Below, piece by piece: positions 1 to 9,487 of a DNA stretch of 35,568 nt (positions within the stretch are counted from its first letter, which is position 1; the number at the start of each line of letters is the position of its first letter). Source of the stretch: Chromatiales bacterium. GTDB lineage: Bacteria > Pseudomonadota > Gammaproteobacteria > Steroidobacterales > BM003. Both the position numbers and the translations under genes were made by a program. The DNA is taken from assembly GCA_029864735.1 (NCBI GenBank), contig JAOTSW010000005.1, forward strand, positions 1-35,568. The letters run 5' to 3'. The notes under the pieces were generated by a model. It was not told the DNA's origin. It searched no databases and worked only from the letters and a program-made list of their open reading frames with translations.

Positions 1-37
1 CGCCATTCATTTGTGTTCCGGCTTAAGGAGTAAGATT

Positions 38-1213
38 GTGAACGTCATCCGAATGAGTGAACTGGATCTCGCTGGCAAGAAAGTGTTGATAAGGGAAGAC
101 CTGAACGTTCCCATCAAGGATGGGGCAGTGACCAGTGATGCTCGAATCAGGGCCTCCCTGCCCACCATCAAGATGGCGTTGGATGCGGGTGCTGCGGTCA
201 TGGTGATGAGTCACCTGGGCCGCCCGGTTGAAGGGGAGTTTGACGAGAAGTTTTCACTTGCCCCGGTGGCCAGGCGACTGTCCGAATTGCTGGGTAGGCC
301 CGTGCGATTGGCCGGTGACTGGATAGATGGCGTCGAGGTTCAGCCTGGCGAACTGGTACTGTGCGAGAACGTACGTTTTCTCAAGGGTGAGAAGGCGGAT
401 GACCAATCCCTGGCCCGAAAAATGGCAGCCCTGTGTGACATCTATGTGATGGACGCCTTTGGCACGGCCCACCGCGCCCACGCCAGTACCCACGGTGTGG
501 GCGTGTTGGCAAAGGTGGCCTGCGCCGGGCCTCTGCTGGTTGGTGAGTTGGAGGCCTTACAGCGCGCCCTGAATACGCCCGCACGCCCGGTAGTTGCGAT
601 TGTCGGGGGATCCAAGGTTTCCACCAAACTTGCGGTTCTTGAGACCCTGTCCGGAATCGTTGACTATTTGGTAGTAGGTGGTGGCATCGCCAACACCTTT
701 ATTGCTGCCTCCGGGAACAAAGTGGGTAAATCCTTGTATGAAGCCGATTTGGTCCCTGTGGCCAAAGGCTTGATGCAAAGGGGCGAAAAAGACGGGGCGG
801 AGATTCCGATCCCTACCGACGTGGTTGTCGCGACAGAGTTTTCCGAATCCGCTGAAGCAGATATTCGCCCCGTAAACCAGGTTGGCAAAGACGAAATGAT
901 CATGGACGTCGGTCCGGATACTGCAGAGAGACTCGCTGCTTTGATGGCTGATGCCGGTACTATTGTCTGGAACGGCCCGCTTGGCGTGTTTGAGTTTGAC
1001 CAGTTCGGTGAAGGTACCCGAGTGGTTGCCGAAGCAGTTGCCCAGAGCAAGGCATTTTCGATAGCCGGTGGTGGAGACACCCTGGCCGCGCTGGAAAAAT
1101 ACGACCTGACTGATAGCATTTCATATATCTCAACCGGTGGTGGAGCATTTCTTGAGTTCCTGGAGGGGAAAACCCTGCCGGCAGTAGTAATGCTGCAGAA
1201 CAGGGCGAAATAG
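38..1213 (+). CDS. pgk: Phosphoglycerate kinase
   Basis: [64 protein letters not shown] motifs. Likely GTG start at 38 with AAGGAG at 25-30; ATG at 53 is the alternative; the ORF track start at 11 is upstream of the SD. Confidence 0.97.
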   Translation: MNVIRMSELDLAGKKVLIREDLNVPIKDGAVTSDARIRASLPTIKMALDAGAAVMVMSHLGRPVEGEFDEKFSLAPVARRLSELLGRPVRLAGDWIDGVEVQPGELVLCENVRFLKGEKADDQSLARKMAALCDIYVMDAFGTAHRAHASTHGVGVLAKVACAGPLLVGELEALQRALNTPARPVVAIVGGSKVSTKLAVLETLSGIVDYLVVGGGIANTFIAASGNKVGKSLYEADLVPVAKGLMQRGEKDGAEIPIPTDVVVATEFSESAEADIRPVNQVGKDEMIMDVGPDTAERLAALMADAGTIVWNGPLGVFEFDQFGEGTRVVAEAVAQSKAFSIAGGGDTLAALEKYDLTDSISYISTGGGAFLEFLEGKTLPAVVMLQNRAK

Positions 1214-1292
1214 GCGGCAGGCAAAAACGAATATCGATATCGAAAAATATAAATGCGTTCAGGACGAGCGCCATATAAAAGGTAAGTACGCT

Positions 1293-2717
1293 ATGCGCAG
1301 CACAAAAATAATTGCGACCCTGGGGCCGGCGACGGATGCTCCCCAGGTTTTGGCCCGCATTTTCACTGCGGGAGTTAACGTCGTGAGAATTAATTTCTCT
1401 CATGGTTCCGCCGAGGACCGGGAAAAGCGGGTGGCGGAAGTGCGCCGTGTCAGCGCCGAGCTTGGCCTGGATGTGGCTATTCTTGGCGACCTGCAAGGAC
1501 CGAAGATTCGGGTTGAGAAATTTGCCGATGGGCCGATTGAGCTGATTGAAGGGGAGCAATTTTCCCTGGATCCCGAGTTGGGGGAATTTGACGGTGACCA
1601 AAACCAGGTCGGCATCACCTACGCCCCCCTTGCCGAAGACGTGTCCGAGGGAGATGTGCTTCTGCTTGATGATGGCCAGATAGAATTGCTGGTGACTGAG
1701 GTCAAAGGCAAGAGGGTGGTTTGCCGTGTGGTGGTGGGCGGAAAGCTTTCCGATAACAAGGGGATGAATCGCCAGGGGGGAGGACTGTCTGCTCCTGCGC
1801 TGACCGAGAAAGACCTGGAAGATATCCAGGCGGCCGCTGCGATGCAGCTGGATTTCCTGGCCGTATCTTTCCCACGCAGTGCCGCCGATATAGAGAATGC
1901 CCGTCGCCTGCTTCATGACGCAGGAGGTTCGGGACTCATCGTGGCCAAGATTGAACGCGCCGAAGCGGTGGAAGACCTTGAAAATATCGTTGAAGCCAGT
2001 GATGTAATCATGATTGCCCGTGGTGACCTGGGCGTGGAGATGGGTTTTTCAAGCGTTCCGGGTATTCAGAAACGCATCCTGGCGATGACCCGCAAGCGCA
2101 ACAAGCTGTCCATAACTGCTACCCAGATGATGGAGTCCATGATCACCCAGCCCCTGCCTACTCGAGCAGAAGTCTCGGACGTGGCTAACGCGGTCCTGGA
2201 CGGCACTGATGCGGTCATGCTTTCTGCGGAAACGGCGGTAGGTAAACGCCCGGTTGCGGTGGTAAGCGCGATGGCCAAGGTTTGCGAGGAGGCCGAGCGT
2301 CACCAGGCCAATCGGGGCTTGAAACGGGTTGCCCGGGAAGATGATTTCCTGGTGATCGATGAGGCCATTGCCATGGCAGCCATGTATACCGCCAATCACT
2401 TGAGTGTGAAGGCGATTGTGGCCTTGACCGAATCCGGGGCAACTGCCCGGTGGATGTCTCGTATCCGCACGGATATTCCGATTTTTGCCTTTACCCGACG
2501 GGATGAAACCCGTCGCCGGGTGCAGATGTACCGGGGCGTGTATCCGGTGCAGTTTGACGTGGTGAATGAAAACTCACAGGAACTTTACCAGGAAGCATTC
2601 AAGGAACTCATTGGCCGTTCTGCAGTGGCTTCCGGTGACCTGGTGATTTTCACGAAGGGTGACATGAAGGGCGTGACCGGCGGCACCAACGCCATGAAGA
2701 TTCTCGAGGTCAGCTAG
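1293..2717 (+). CDS. pyk: Pyruvate kinase
   Basis: MRSTKIIATLGPATD N-terminus, INFSHG, GDLQGPKIR, MIARGDLGVE, TATQMMESMI, DAVMLSAETAVGK. Confidence 0.97.
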   Translation: MRSTKIIATLGPATDAPQVLARIFTAGVNVVRINFSHGSAEDREKRVAEVRRVSAELGLDVAILGDLQGPKIRVEKFADGPIELIEGEQFSLDPELGEFDGDQNQVGITYAPLAEDVSEGDVLLLDDGQIELLVTEVKGKRVVCRVVVGGKLSDNKGMNRQGGGLSAPALTEKDLEDIQAAAAMQLDFLAVSFPRSAADIENARRLLHDAGGSGLIVAKIERAEAVEDLENIVEASDVIMIARGDLGVEMGFSSVPGIQKRILAMTRKRNKLSITATQMMESMITQPLPTRAEVSDVANAVLDGTDAVMLSAETAVGKRPVAVVSAMAKVCEEAERHQANRGLKRVAREDDFLVIDEAIAMAAMYTANHLSVKAIVALTESGATARWMSRIRTDIPIFAFTRRDETRRRVQMYRGVYPVQFDVVNENSQELYQEAFKELIGRSAVASGDLVIFTKGDMKGVTGGTNAMKILEVS

Positions 2718-2813
2718 CCTGGGTTTTGTTGTCGCATGCCGCGACCTGAGTTCACTGGCGGTCGCTGGTATGCTGTTCGGGTCGAGACATATGTCCGCGG
2801 TGAAAGGGTGACA

Positions 2814-5195
2814 ATGAAATATCTCAAGCGAATTGGGTTGGGTGTGCTGACCCTGGTTGCAGTCGGGCTGGGTGCGGTTTTTCTGGTCCTGCGATCGAGT
2901 CTTCCTTTGCTCGAAGGGCAGCACCAGATAGCCGGCCTTTCCGCTACCGTGGCAGTTCAGCGGGATGATTCCGGTGTGGTGACTATTCACGGTGCGAACC
3001 GTGTCGACGTTGCCCAGGCCCTTGGTTTTGCCCACGCCCAGGATCGCTTCTTCCAGATGGACCTGTCGCGCCGTATGTCGGCGGGCGAGTTGTCCGCCCT
3101 GTTCGGCGCCGTGGCGCTGGATGCGGACAAGGGCAAGCGGATACACCGATTCCGGGACCTTTCCGCAAGAATATTGAAGAAAGCCTCTGCCGAGGACCGT
3201 CGCCTGCTGGAAGCATATGCTGAAGGCGTCAACCAGGGGCTGGCAGCTATGGATGGCAAGCCCTTTGAATACTGGTTGTTGGGTGTCGAGCCCCAACCCT
3301 GGCTAGCCGAAGACTCCATGCTCGTGCAGTACGCCATGTTCCTGGATTTAAATGATGGATCGGGCGAAAGCGAGGCCTTCAGGGTCACTCTTCGCAGGAT
3401 GTACTCACCTGAGGTCGCTGCATTCCTGCTTCCCGCGGGCGGTCCATGGGATGCCCCCATACAGGGTGACCCGGCAGCGGCTCCGGAGATTCCCGACGCC
3501 GCCCATCTGGATCTTCGCAAGGTCGTCGTGTCCGCTGTGGACAGACCGATGCGGCCTAATCTGGCGATGCTTGAAAGCCAGGTCGATGAAGTGGTCGGGA
3601 GCAACAACTGGGCGGTAGCCGGTTGGCGCAGCGGCACCGGCCAGGCAATGTTGGCAAACGATATGCACCTGGGAATTCGCGTTCCGAACACCTGGTATCG
3701 TGCCCGGCTGCGGGTTAACGATGACACTGATGTCACCGGCGTCACCTTGCCGGGTGTGCCGGCAGTCGTTGCCGGGAGCAATGGGCGCGTTGCCTGGGGC
3801 TTCACCAACAGCTATGGCGATTGGGTGGACCTGGTGGAGCTGGAAATTGACCCGCAGGATTCGAGCCGTTACCGGGTACCCGGGGGTTGGGAAACATTCA
3901 GGCTGGTAGCGGAGACCATCGTGGTCAAGGGAGGCGAAGATCAAGTGCTGGATCTGCGCCTGACGCGATGGGGCCCGGTAGTCGAATATTATGGACGCGA
4001 CTATGCGCTGGAATGGACCGCTCATCATGAGGAGGCCTCCAACCTAGAGTTGTTGAAGATCGAGCAGGCCGGTTCGGTTGAGCAGGCCATGGCGATTGTT
4101 AACCGTGCCGGCACACCTGCTCAGAATTTTGTGGTTGCTGATGACCAGGGCAATATCGGCTGGACCATCATGGGCAAAATTCCCCGGCGTGGCGACAAGG
4201 CCGATTGGGATCCCATCCAGGCTGCGCGTGGCGAAAGCGGCTGGCAGGGTTGGCTGGAGCCCGAGGAGTACCCGCGAATCGTCAATCCGGAATCCGGGAT
4301 TATCTGGACCGCAAACAGTCGGGTGGTCAGCGACGAGGCCCTGGCAATAGTTGGTGACGGGGGCTATGCCCTGGGCGCCCGGGGCAAGCAGATTCGCGAT
4401 GACCTGATGGCCCTGGACAAGCCGGTGTTGGATGACATGCTTGGCGTGCAGTTGGATGACCGGGCAGTGTTCCTGGCGCCCTGGCAGGAATTGTTGCTGG
4501 GGGTGCTCGACGATGACGCCGTGGAAGGACATCAGGATCGCGCGGCTTTTCGTGACCTGGTTCGAGACTGGATTCCCCGGGCAAGCATCGATTCAGTTGG
4601 GTACCGGTTTGTTCGTGCTTATCGTTTGATAGTCCAGAAACAGGTTTTCGACAGTCTTGTCTATGAAATGCGCGAGGCTTACCCGGAAATGAATGAACCG
4701 GTGCCATGGCAGTTTGAGGCATCTTTGTGGCGACTGGTCACCGAGCGGCCCCAGCACCTGCTGGTGCTCCCATACCAGAGTTGGGACGAATTCCTGTTAC
4801 ACGCCGCCGACGATTTGATTGAAGAATATCGGACCACCTATGGGGATGAGTTTGCCGCCCGGACCTGGGGCGAGCGAAATACGGCAGCGATTCGCCATCC
4901 CTTGAGTAGCGCCATTCCTCTGGTTGGCAGCTGGCTGAATATGCCGGTAGAGCCACTGGCCGGGGATTCAAACATGCCCAGGGTCCAGGCCCGCAGCTTC
5001 GGGGCCTCGGAGAGATTTGCCGTATCACCCAATCCGGACCTGGACGGCTACTTCCAGATGCCCGGCGGGCAAAGCGGCCATCCTCTTTCGGATTTCTACA
5101 GCCGTGGGCATGAGCTCTGGGTGAATGGCCAGGCTGCTGCATTCCAGGCTGGAAGCACTCGCTACCTGCTTGAGCTACAACCAGAACAGAATTAG
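2814..5195 (+). CDS. Penicillin acylase family protein (Ntn-hydrolase; substrate unknown)
   Basis: N-terminal hydrophobic segment; GFAHAQDRFFQMDLSRRMSAGELS; GSNNWAV with predicted nucleophile Ser codon at 3600-3602; NDMHLGI. ATG 2814 preferred over the ORF-track start 2736 because the signal-anchor begins there. Confidence 0.9.
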   Translation: MKYLKRIGLGVLTLVAVGLGAVFLVLRSSLPLLEGQHQIAGLSATVAVQRDDSGVVTIHGANRVDVAQALGFAHAQDRFFQMDLSRRMSAGELSALFGAVALDADKGKRIHRFRDLSARILKKASAEDRRLLEAYAEGVNQGLAAMDGKPFEYWLLGVEPQPWLAEDSMLVQYAMFLDLNDGSGESEAFRVTLRRMYSPEVAAFLLPAGGPWDAPIQGDPAAAPEIPDAAHLDLRKVVVSAVDRPMRPNLAMLESQVDEVVGSNNWAVAGWRSGTGQAMLANDMHLGIRVPNTWYRARLRVNDDTDVTGVTLPGVPAVVAGSNGRVAWGFTNSYGDWVDLVELEIDPQDSSRYRVPGGWETFRLVAETIVVKGGEDQVLDLRLTRWGPVVEYYGRDYALEWTAHHEEASNLELLKIEQAGSVEQAMAIVNRAGTPAQNFVVADDQGNIGWTIMGKIPRRGDKADWDPIQAARGESGWQGWLEPEEYPRIVNPESGIIWTANSRVVSDEALAIVGDGGYALGARGKQIRDDLMALDKPVLDDMLGVQLDDRAVFLAPWQELLLGVLDDDAVEGHQDRAAFRDLVRDWIPRASIDSVGYRFVRAYRLIVQKQVFDSLVYEMREAYPEMNEPVPWQFEASLWRLVTERPQHLLVLPYQSWDEFLLHAADDLIEEYRTTYGDEFAARTWGERNTAAIRHPLSSAIPLVGSWLNMPVEPLAGDSNMPRVQARSFGASERFAVSPNPDLDGYFQMPGGQSGHPLSDFYSRGHELWVNGQAAAFQAGSTRYLLELQPEQN

Positions 5196-5249
5196 TCATA
5201 CATCTTTCGCTGCAAAGGTCATGGCAGGCGTAAGAGACAGGAGAAGGAT

Positions 5250-6104
5250 ATGCAAAAAGGACGATTTGAGGGCACCGAGCGGTATATCGCGACCAAGGAC
5301 CTGATGGCTGCGGTAAATGCGGGGGTTACCCTGGGTCGGCCTATATTGATTAAGGGCGAACCGGGTACCGGTAAGACCCAGTTGGCCGAAGAAGTGGCCC
5401 TTAGCCTGGGACTGCCCCTGCACCAGTGGCACATCAAGTCCACCACGAAGGCTCAGCAGGGACTGTATGAGTATGATGCGGTGGCGAGGCTGCGTGACTC
5501 ACAGCTGGGAAAGGAGCGCGTTCACGACATTGCCAACTATATTGTCAAAGGGGCGCTATGGGAGGCGTTCGATTCGGAGGTCAAGCCGGTACTGTTGATT
5601 GACGAGATCGACAAGGCTGACATCGAATTTCCCAATGACCTGCTACGTGAGCTGGACAGGATGGAGTTCTTTGTTTACGAAACCCGTGAACTGGTAAAAG
5701 CCACCCACCGACCCATCATTATTATCACCAGCAATAATGAGAAGGAACTTCCGGATGCATTCCTGCGCCGATGCTTTTTCCACTACATCCAGTTTCCCGA
5801 CGCGGCGACGATGTCGAGCATCGTCGAGGTGCATCATCCCGGTCTGAAAAAGCAGCTGTTGTCCGAGGCGCTAAATGCTTTCTACCAGTTGCGTGACACT
5901 CCCGGGCTGAAGAAAAAGCCGTCCACCTCGGAATTGCTGGACTGGATAAAGTTGTTGCTCGCAGAAGACGTGCCGGTTGAAGCCTTGCGTGGTGGCGATT
6001 CCCGGAAGGCACTGCCACCGTTCTATGGGGCATTGTTAAAAAACGAACAGGACGTTCACTTGTTTGAACAGCTTATCTTCTTGAATCGACGGGATGCTCG
6101 TTAA
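5250..6104 (+). CDS. MoxR-family AAA+ ATPase
   Basis: Walker A GEPGTGKTQLAEE, Walker B VLLIDEIDKAD, TSNNEKELPDAFLRRC; SD-like GGAGAAGGAT just upstream. Confidence 0.95.
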   Translation: MQKGRFEGTERYIATKDLMAAVNAGVTLGRPILIKGEPGTGKTQLAEEVALSLGLPLHQWHIKSTTKAQQGLYEYDAVARLRDSQLGKERVHDIANYIVKGALWEAFDSEVKPVLLIDEIDKADIEFPNDLLRELDRMEFFVYETRELVKATHRPIIIITSNNEKELPDAFLRRCFFHYIQFPDAATMSSIVEVHHPGLKKQLLSEALNAFYQLRDTPGLKKKPSTSELLDWIKLLLAEDVPVEALRGGDSRKALPPFYGALLKNEQDVHLFEQLIFLNRRDAR

Positions 6105-7269
6105 ATTCTTTTTCATGCTGCGTGAGGCCGGGTTGAAGGTGACTCTGCCGGAATTCCTGACCTTGCTGGATGCGCTGGATGCGGGTCTGGCGGGCTACAG
6201 TGTGGAGGAGTTTTACTATCTTTCTCGCAGTGCACTGGTGAAGGACGAGACCAAGTTTGATCGTTTTGACCAGGTGTTCGGGGCCCACTTCCAGGGCGCC
6301 GAAACCCTGTTCGGGGAGCACCTGGATGAGATTCCCGAGGAGTGGTTGCGTCGCCAGGTAGAGCTTGGTCTGAGCGAAGAAGAGAAAGCCAGGATCGAGG
6401 CACTGGGTGGCTGGGACAAACTCATGGAAACCTTGCGCCAGCGTCTGAAAGAGCAGAAAGAACGTCACGAAGGTGGCAACAAATGGATAGGCACGGGCGG
6501 CACCTCGCCATTCGGGGCGTACGGCTATAACCCGGAAGGTGTTCGAATCGGGCAGCAGGGCAGCCGCCACAGGCGGGCAGTCAAGGTCTGGGACAAGCGG
6601 GAATTTCGCAACCTTGATGATTCTCTTGAGTTGGGTACGCGGAACATGAAGGTGGCCCTGCGACGATTGCGAAAATTTGCCCGACAGGGTGCCGACTATG
6701 AACTGGATCTGGATGACACCATTCGTTCAACCGCTCGAAATGCAGGCATGCTGGATATCAAGATGGTCCCCGAGCGGCATAATTCCGTGAAGGTTCTGTT
6801 GTTCCTGGACGTGGGCGGTTCCATGGAGGATCACGTCAGGGTCTGCGAGGAGCTTTTCTCAGCAGCCCGCAGTGAATTTAAGCAGCTGGAATATTTTTAT
6901 TTTCACAATTGTGTCTACGAGGGGCTCTGGAAGGATAATCGTCGTCGATACAACCAGCGAATGCCCACCCTGGATGTGATTCACCGCTACAGCGCGGACT
7001 ACAAGCTGATATTCGTGGGCGATGCCACCATGAGTCCCTACGAGATCAGTTACCCCGGCGGTAGCGTTGAACATCTCAATGAAGAGCCCGGTGCAGTCTG
7101 GATGAAACGTCTGCTGAATACCTATCCCAAGAGTGTCTGGCTTAATCCTGAACCGGTGCAGCGCTGGGATTACACGCCGTCAATCCAGATGCTGCGAGAA
7201 TTGATGGACCAGCGAATGTTTCCCCTGACCGTGAGCGGCCTGGAAGAGGGTATGCGAAAGTTGCTCTAA
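6094..7269 (+). CDS. VWA-domain protein, CoxE-like (partner of MoxR ATPase)
   Basis: 391 aa, overlaps the MoxR gene by 11 nt; VKVLLFLDVGGSMEDHVRVCEELF (MIDAS-like) and FVGDATMSPYEI. Confidence 0.9.
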   Translation: MLVKFFFMLREAGLKVTLPEFLTLLDALDAGLAGYSVEEFYYLSRSALVKDETKFDRFDQVFGAHFQGAETLFGEHLDEIPEEWLRRQVELGLSEEEKARIEALGGWDKLMETLRQRLKEQKERHEGGNKWIGTGGTSPFGAYGYNPEGVRIGQQGSRHRRAVKVWDKREFRNLDDSLELGTRNMKVALRRLRKFARQGADYELDLDDTIRSTARNAGMLDIKMVPERHNSVKVLLFLDVGGSMEDHVRVCEELFSAARSEFKQLEYFYFHNCVYEGLWKDNRRRYNQRMPTLDVIHRYSADYKLIFVGDATMSPYEISYPGGSVEHLNEEPGAVWMKRLLNTYPKSVWLNPEPVQRWDYTPSIQMLRELMDQRMFPLTVSGLEEGMRKLL

Positions 7270-7287
7270 CCGCCTTTCCGGGGTGAC

Positions 7288-7818
7288 TTACATCAGTCCT
7301 TTAAGGTCGTCCATGATCTGTGTCGAGTGCTTGTCAGGATCAACAGTGTCGTAGCGCTTGGCAATAGTACCGTCTGGCCCGATCAGGTACGTCTTGCGAT
7401 TGGCCAGTTTCAGCAGGCCCAGCAACTTGAAGCCGGCATAGGTGGCGCTTACCTCGCCAGTGGTGTCAGCCAGCAAAGGGAAGGGCAGGTTGTGCTTTTC
7501 GGAAAATGCCTGGTGTGACTCCACATCGTCGGTACTGACACCCAGGATGTGGACGCCCATCTTGCGGAAGCTCAGGATGTCATCGCGAAAATTGCATGCC
7601 TCGGTCGTGCATCCCGGAGTGTCGTCCTTGGGATAGAAATACAGCACCACCCATTTACCTTTGTAGTCCTCTATTGAGTGCCACTTGTTATTTTGATCTT
7701 GCAGGCGGAAGGAGGGCGCAGCGCTGCCCTCCGGGAGGAGTTCAGCAGACCAGGAATTTTGGAAAGCCAGGGTCAGGCAGACTGTCAGTGTGGCGGCAGT
7801 AATTCCGAAAATTCTCAT
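7288..7818 (-). CDS. Peroxiredoxin, Bcp/PrxQ type, with N-terminal signal peptide
   Basis: YFYPKDDTPGCTTEACNFRD active site with two Cys five residues apart; MRIFGITAATLTVCLTLAFQNSWSAE looks like a signal peptide. Confidence 0.92.
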   Translation of the reverse strand: MRIFGITAATLTVCLTLAFQNSWSAELLPEGSAAPSFRLQDQNNKWHSIEDYKGKWVVLYFYPKDDTPGCTTEACNFRDDILSFRKMGVHILGVSTDDVESHQAFSEKHNLPFPLLADTTGEVSATYAGFKLLGLLKLANRKTYLIGPDGTIAKRYDTVDPDKHSTQIMDDLKGLM

Positions 7819-8026
7819 CTTAAGGGTTCCTCAAGCGTTTGGTGATCTCATCCACGGCTAATAAACAGGTTGATGGAGTTAAGAATAAACCAGTTATGTG
7901 TTTTGCGGCTATTGAATTCGACGAAAGTCCGGGAGTGGATGTGTCGAGTAGCCTTGGCGTGTCAGCTCAGGGCACAAGGCAGCCGAGTACCCTGCCGGGG
8001 TTGTCCGGCGGCGAATCATCGGGCTC

Positions 8027-9385
8027 TCAAAGCAGGACTAGGGATCCCAGGCCGAGGAAGGCGGCGAAACCAATCACATCGGTGAAGGTGGTCAGGACAA
8101 CGCTGCCGGCCAGTGCCGGATCGACACCGAGTCTGCGCAACAAGAGGGGAATCCCGACACCTGAAATCGCTGCCACCACCAGATTGATGATCAGGGCGGC
8201 GGCGATGACCGCACCGATGCGCCAGTCGCCAAACCACAAGACCACCGCCAGGGCGACGATGCTTGCCCAGGCAACTCCATTCAGCAGGCCAACCATGATT
8301 TCCTTGTTGAGTAACCAATGGGAGTTGGACTTCTCAACCTGGCCCAGTGCGATACCGCGAATCATCAGGGTCAGGGTCTGGCTTCCCGCGATGCCTCCCA
8401 TACTGGCCACGATAGGCATGAGGATGGCCAGTACCACCACCTGGTCCAGGGTTGCCTGGAATAATCCCACCACCCAGGAGGCGAGGAAGGCCGTGGCCAG
8501 GTTTACCCCCAGCCATACGGCCCGGCGCCGGGCGCTGCTGAAAACCGGGGCGAACATATCCTCGTCTTCATCCAGACCGGCCATGCTCATCAGGGAATGC
8601 TCGCCCTGCTCGCGGATAACGTCGACCACGTCATCAATAGTGATCCGGCCCAGGAGTTGGCCCTTCTCATCCACCACGGCGGCGGACAGCAAATCCCGGT
8701 CCGAGAACTGCATTGCGACCTTTGCTGCCGACGTATCTGCAAGCAAGTGCACTGGATCTGAATCCATTACTTCCGAGACCGCCAGGGCGGGGTCTGCGGT
8801 CAGCAGGGTAGTCAGAGGCAGGGTCCCCAGGTAGAGGTCATTTCGGTTAACTACAAACAGGGCATCAGTTTTATCCGGAACGCCCCCGCTTAATCGCAGA
8901 TAACGCAGCACGACCTCGATGCTCACGTCCGGGCGTACGGTTACCGTATCCGGATTCATCAGGCCACCGGCAGAGTCTTCCGGGTAGGCAAGAACCGCTT
9001 GCAGACGGTCCTTGTGCTGCTGGTCCATTGAGTGCATGACCTGCTGGATAATCGCTTCCGGCAAATCAATCAGGAAGTCGGCCAGGTCATCCAGTTCCAT
9101 GCCGTCGGCGGCGGCGACGATTTCCTCATCGTCCATGGTTGCGATGATGCTGGCGCGCACCTCGTCATTGAGGCCCAGCAGGATGTCGCCTTCGTTATCC
9201 GCGGGAACAAGTTCCCAAAGAATCTGGCGTTCAGCGGGTCTCAGGGATTCGATCAGCGAGGCAACTTCCGCCGGATGCAGTGCATTGATCATCCGTTTTG
9301 CCGGGCGCATCGATCCCGCGTCCAGAGCGCTGCGTAGCGCTTCCAGCCGTGTTGAGGGATTTACGATTTGCTCGACTTCCGCCAT
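8027..9385 (-). CDS. mgtE: Magnesium transporter MgtE
   Basis: N-domain plus CBS domains (EDSAGGLMNPDTVTV, ITIDDVVDVI) and C-terminal TM domain (PIVASMGGIAGSQTLTLMIRGIALGQ). Confidence 0.95.
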   Translation of the reverse strand: MAEVEQIVNPSTRLEALRSALDAGSMRPAKRMINALHPAEVASLIESLRPAERQILWELVPADNEGDILLGLNDEVRASIIATMDDEEIVAAADGMELDDLADFLIDLPEAIIQQVMHSMDQQHKDRLQAVLAYPEDSAGGLMNPDTVTVRPDVSIEVVLRYLRLSGGVPDKTDALFVVNRNDLYLGTLPLTTLLTADPALAVSEVMDSDPVHLLADTSAAKVAMQFSDRDLLSAAVVDEKGQLLGRITIDDVVDVIREQGEHSLMSMAGLDEDEDMFAPVFSSARRRAVWLGVNLATAFLASWVVGLFQATLDQVVVLAILMPIVASMGGIAGSQTLTLMIRGIALGQVEKSNSHWLLNKEIMVGLLNGVAWASIVALAVVLWFGDWRIGAVIAAALIINLVVAAISGVGIPLLLRRLGVDPALAGSVVLTTFTDVIGFAAFLGLGSLVLL

Positions 9386-9487
9386 GCTTTCACTCGTTGT
9401 TCCATTTCTGGATGAGGTATGAACCGTCGGGTCGCAGTGTAGCCTTGCTGCCTTGGGCAGTCCATGCCGTCGAGCAGGATTTCCCGA

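Noticed and set aside
960-1916. 318-aa - strand ORF across pgk/pyk
   Set aside because: Antisense to two well-supported genes; composition typical of a shadow frame.
2731-2745. GTCGC-ATGCC-GCGAC hairpin after pyk as terminator
   Set aside because: Only a 5-bp stem and no U-tract; not sufficient for a terminator call.
2987-3808. 273-aa - strand ORF inside the acylase gene
   Set aside because: Antisense shadow of the penicillin-acylase frame.
7839-8834. 331-aa + strand ORF antisense to mgtE
   Set aside because: Ser/Thr/Arg-rich shadow ORF opposite a clear MgtE coding frame; no recognisable motif.
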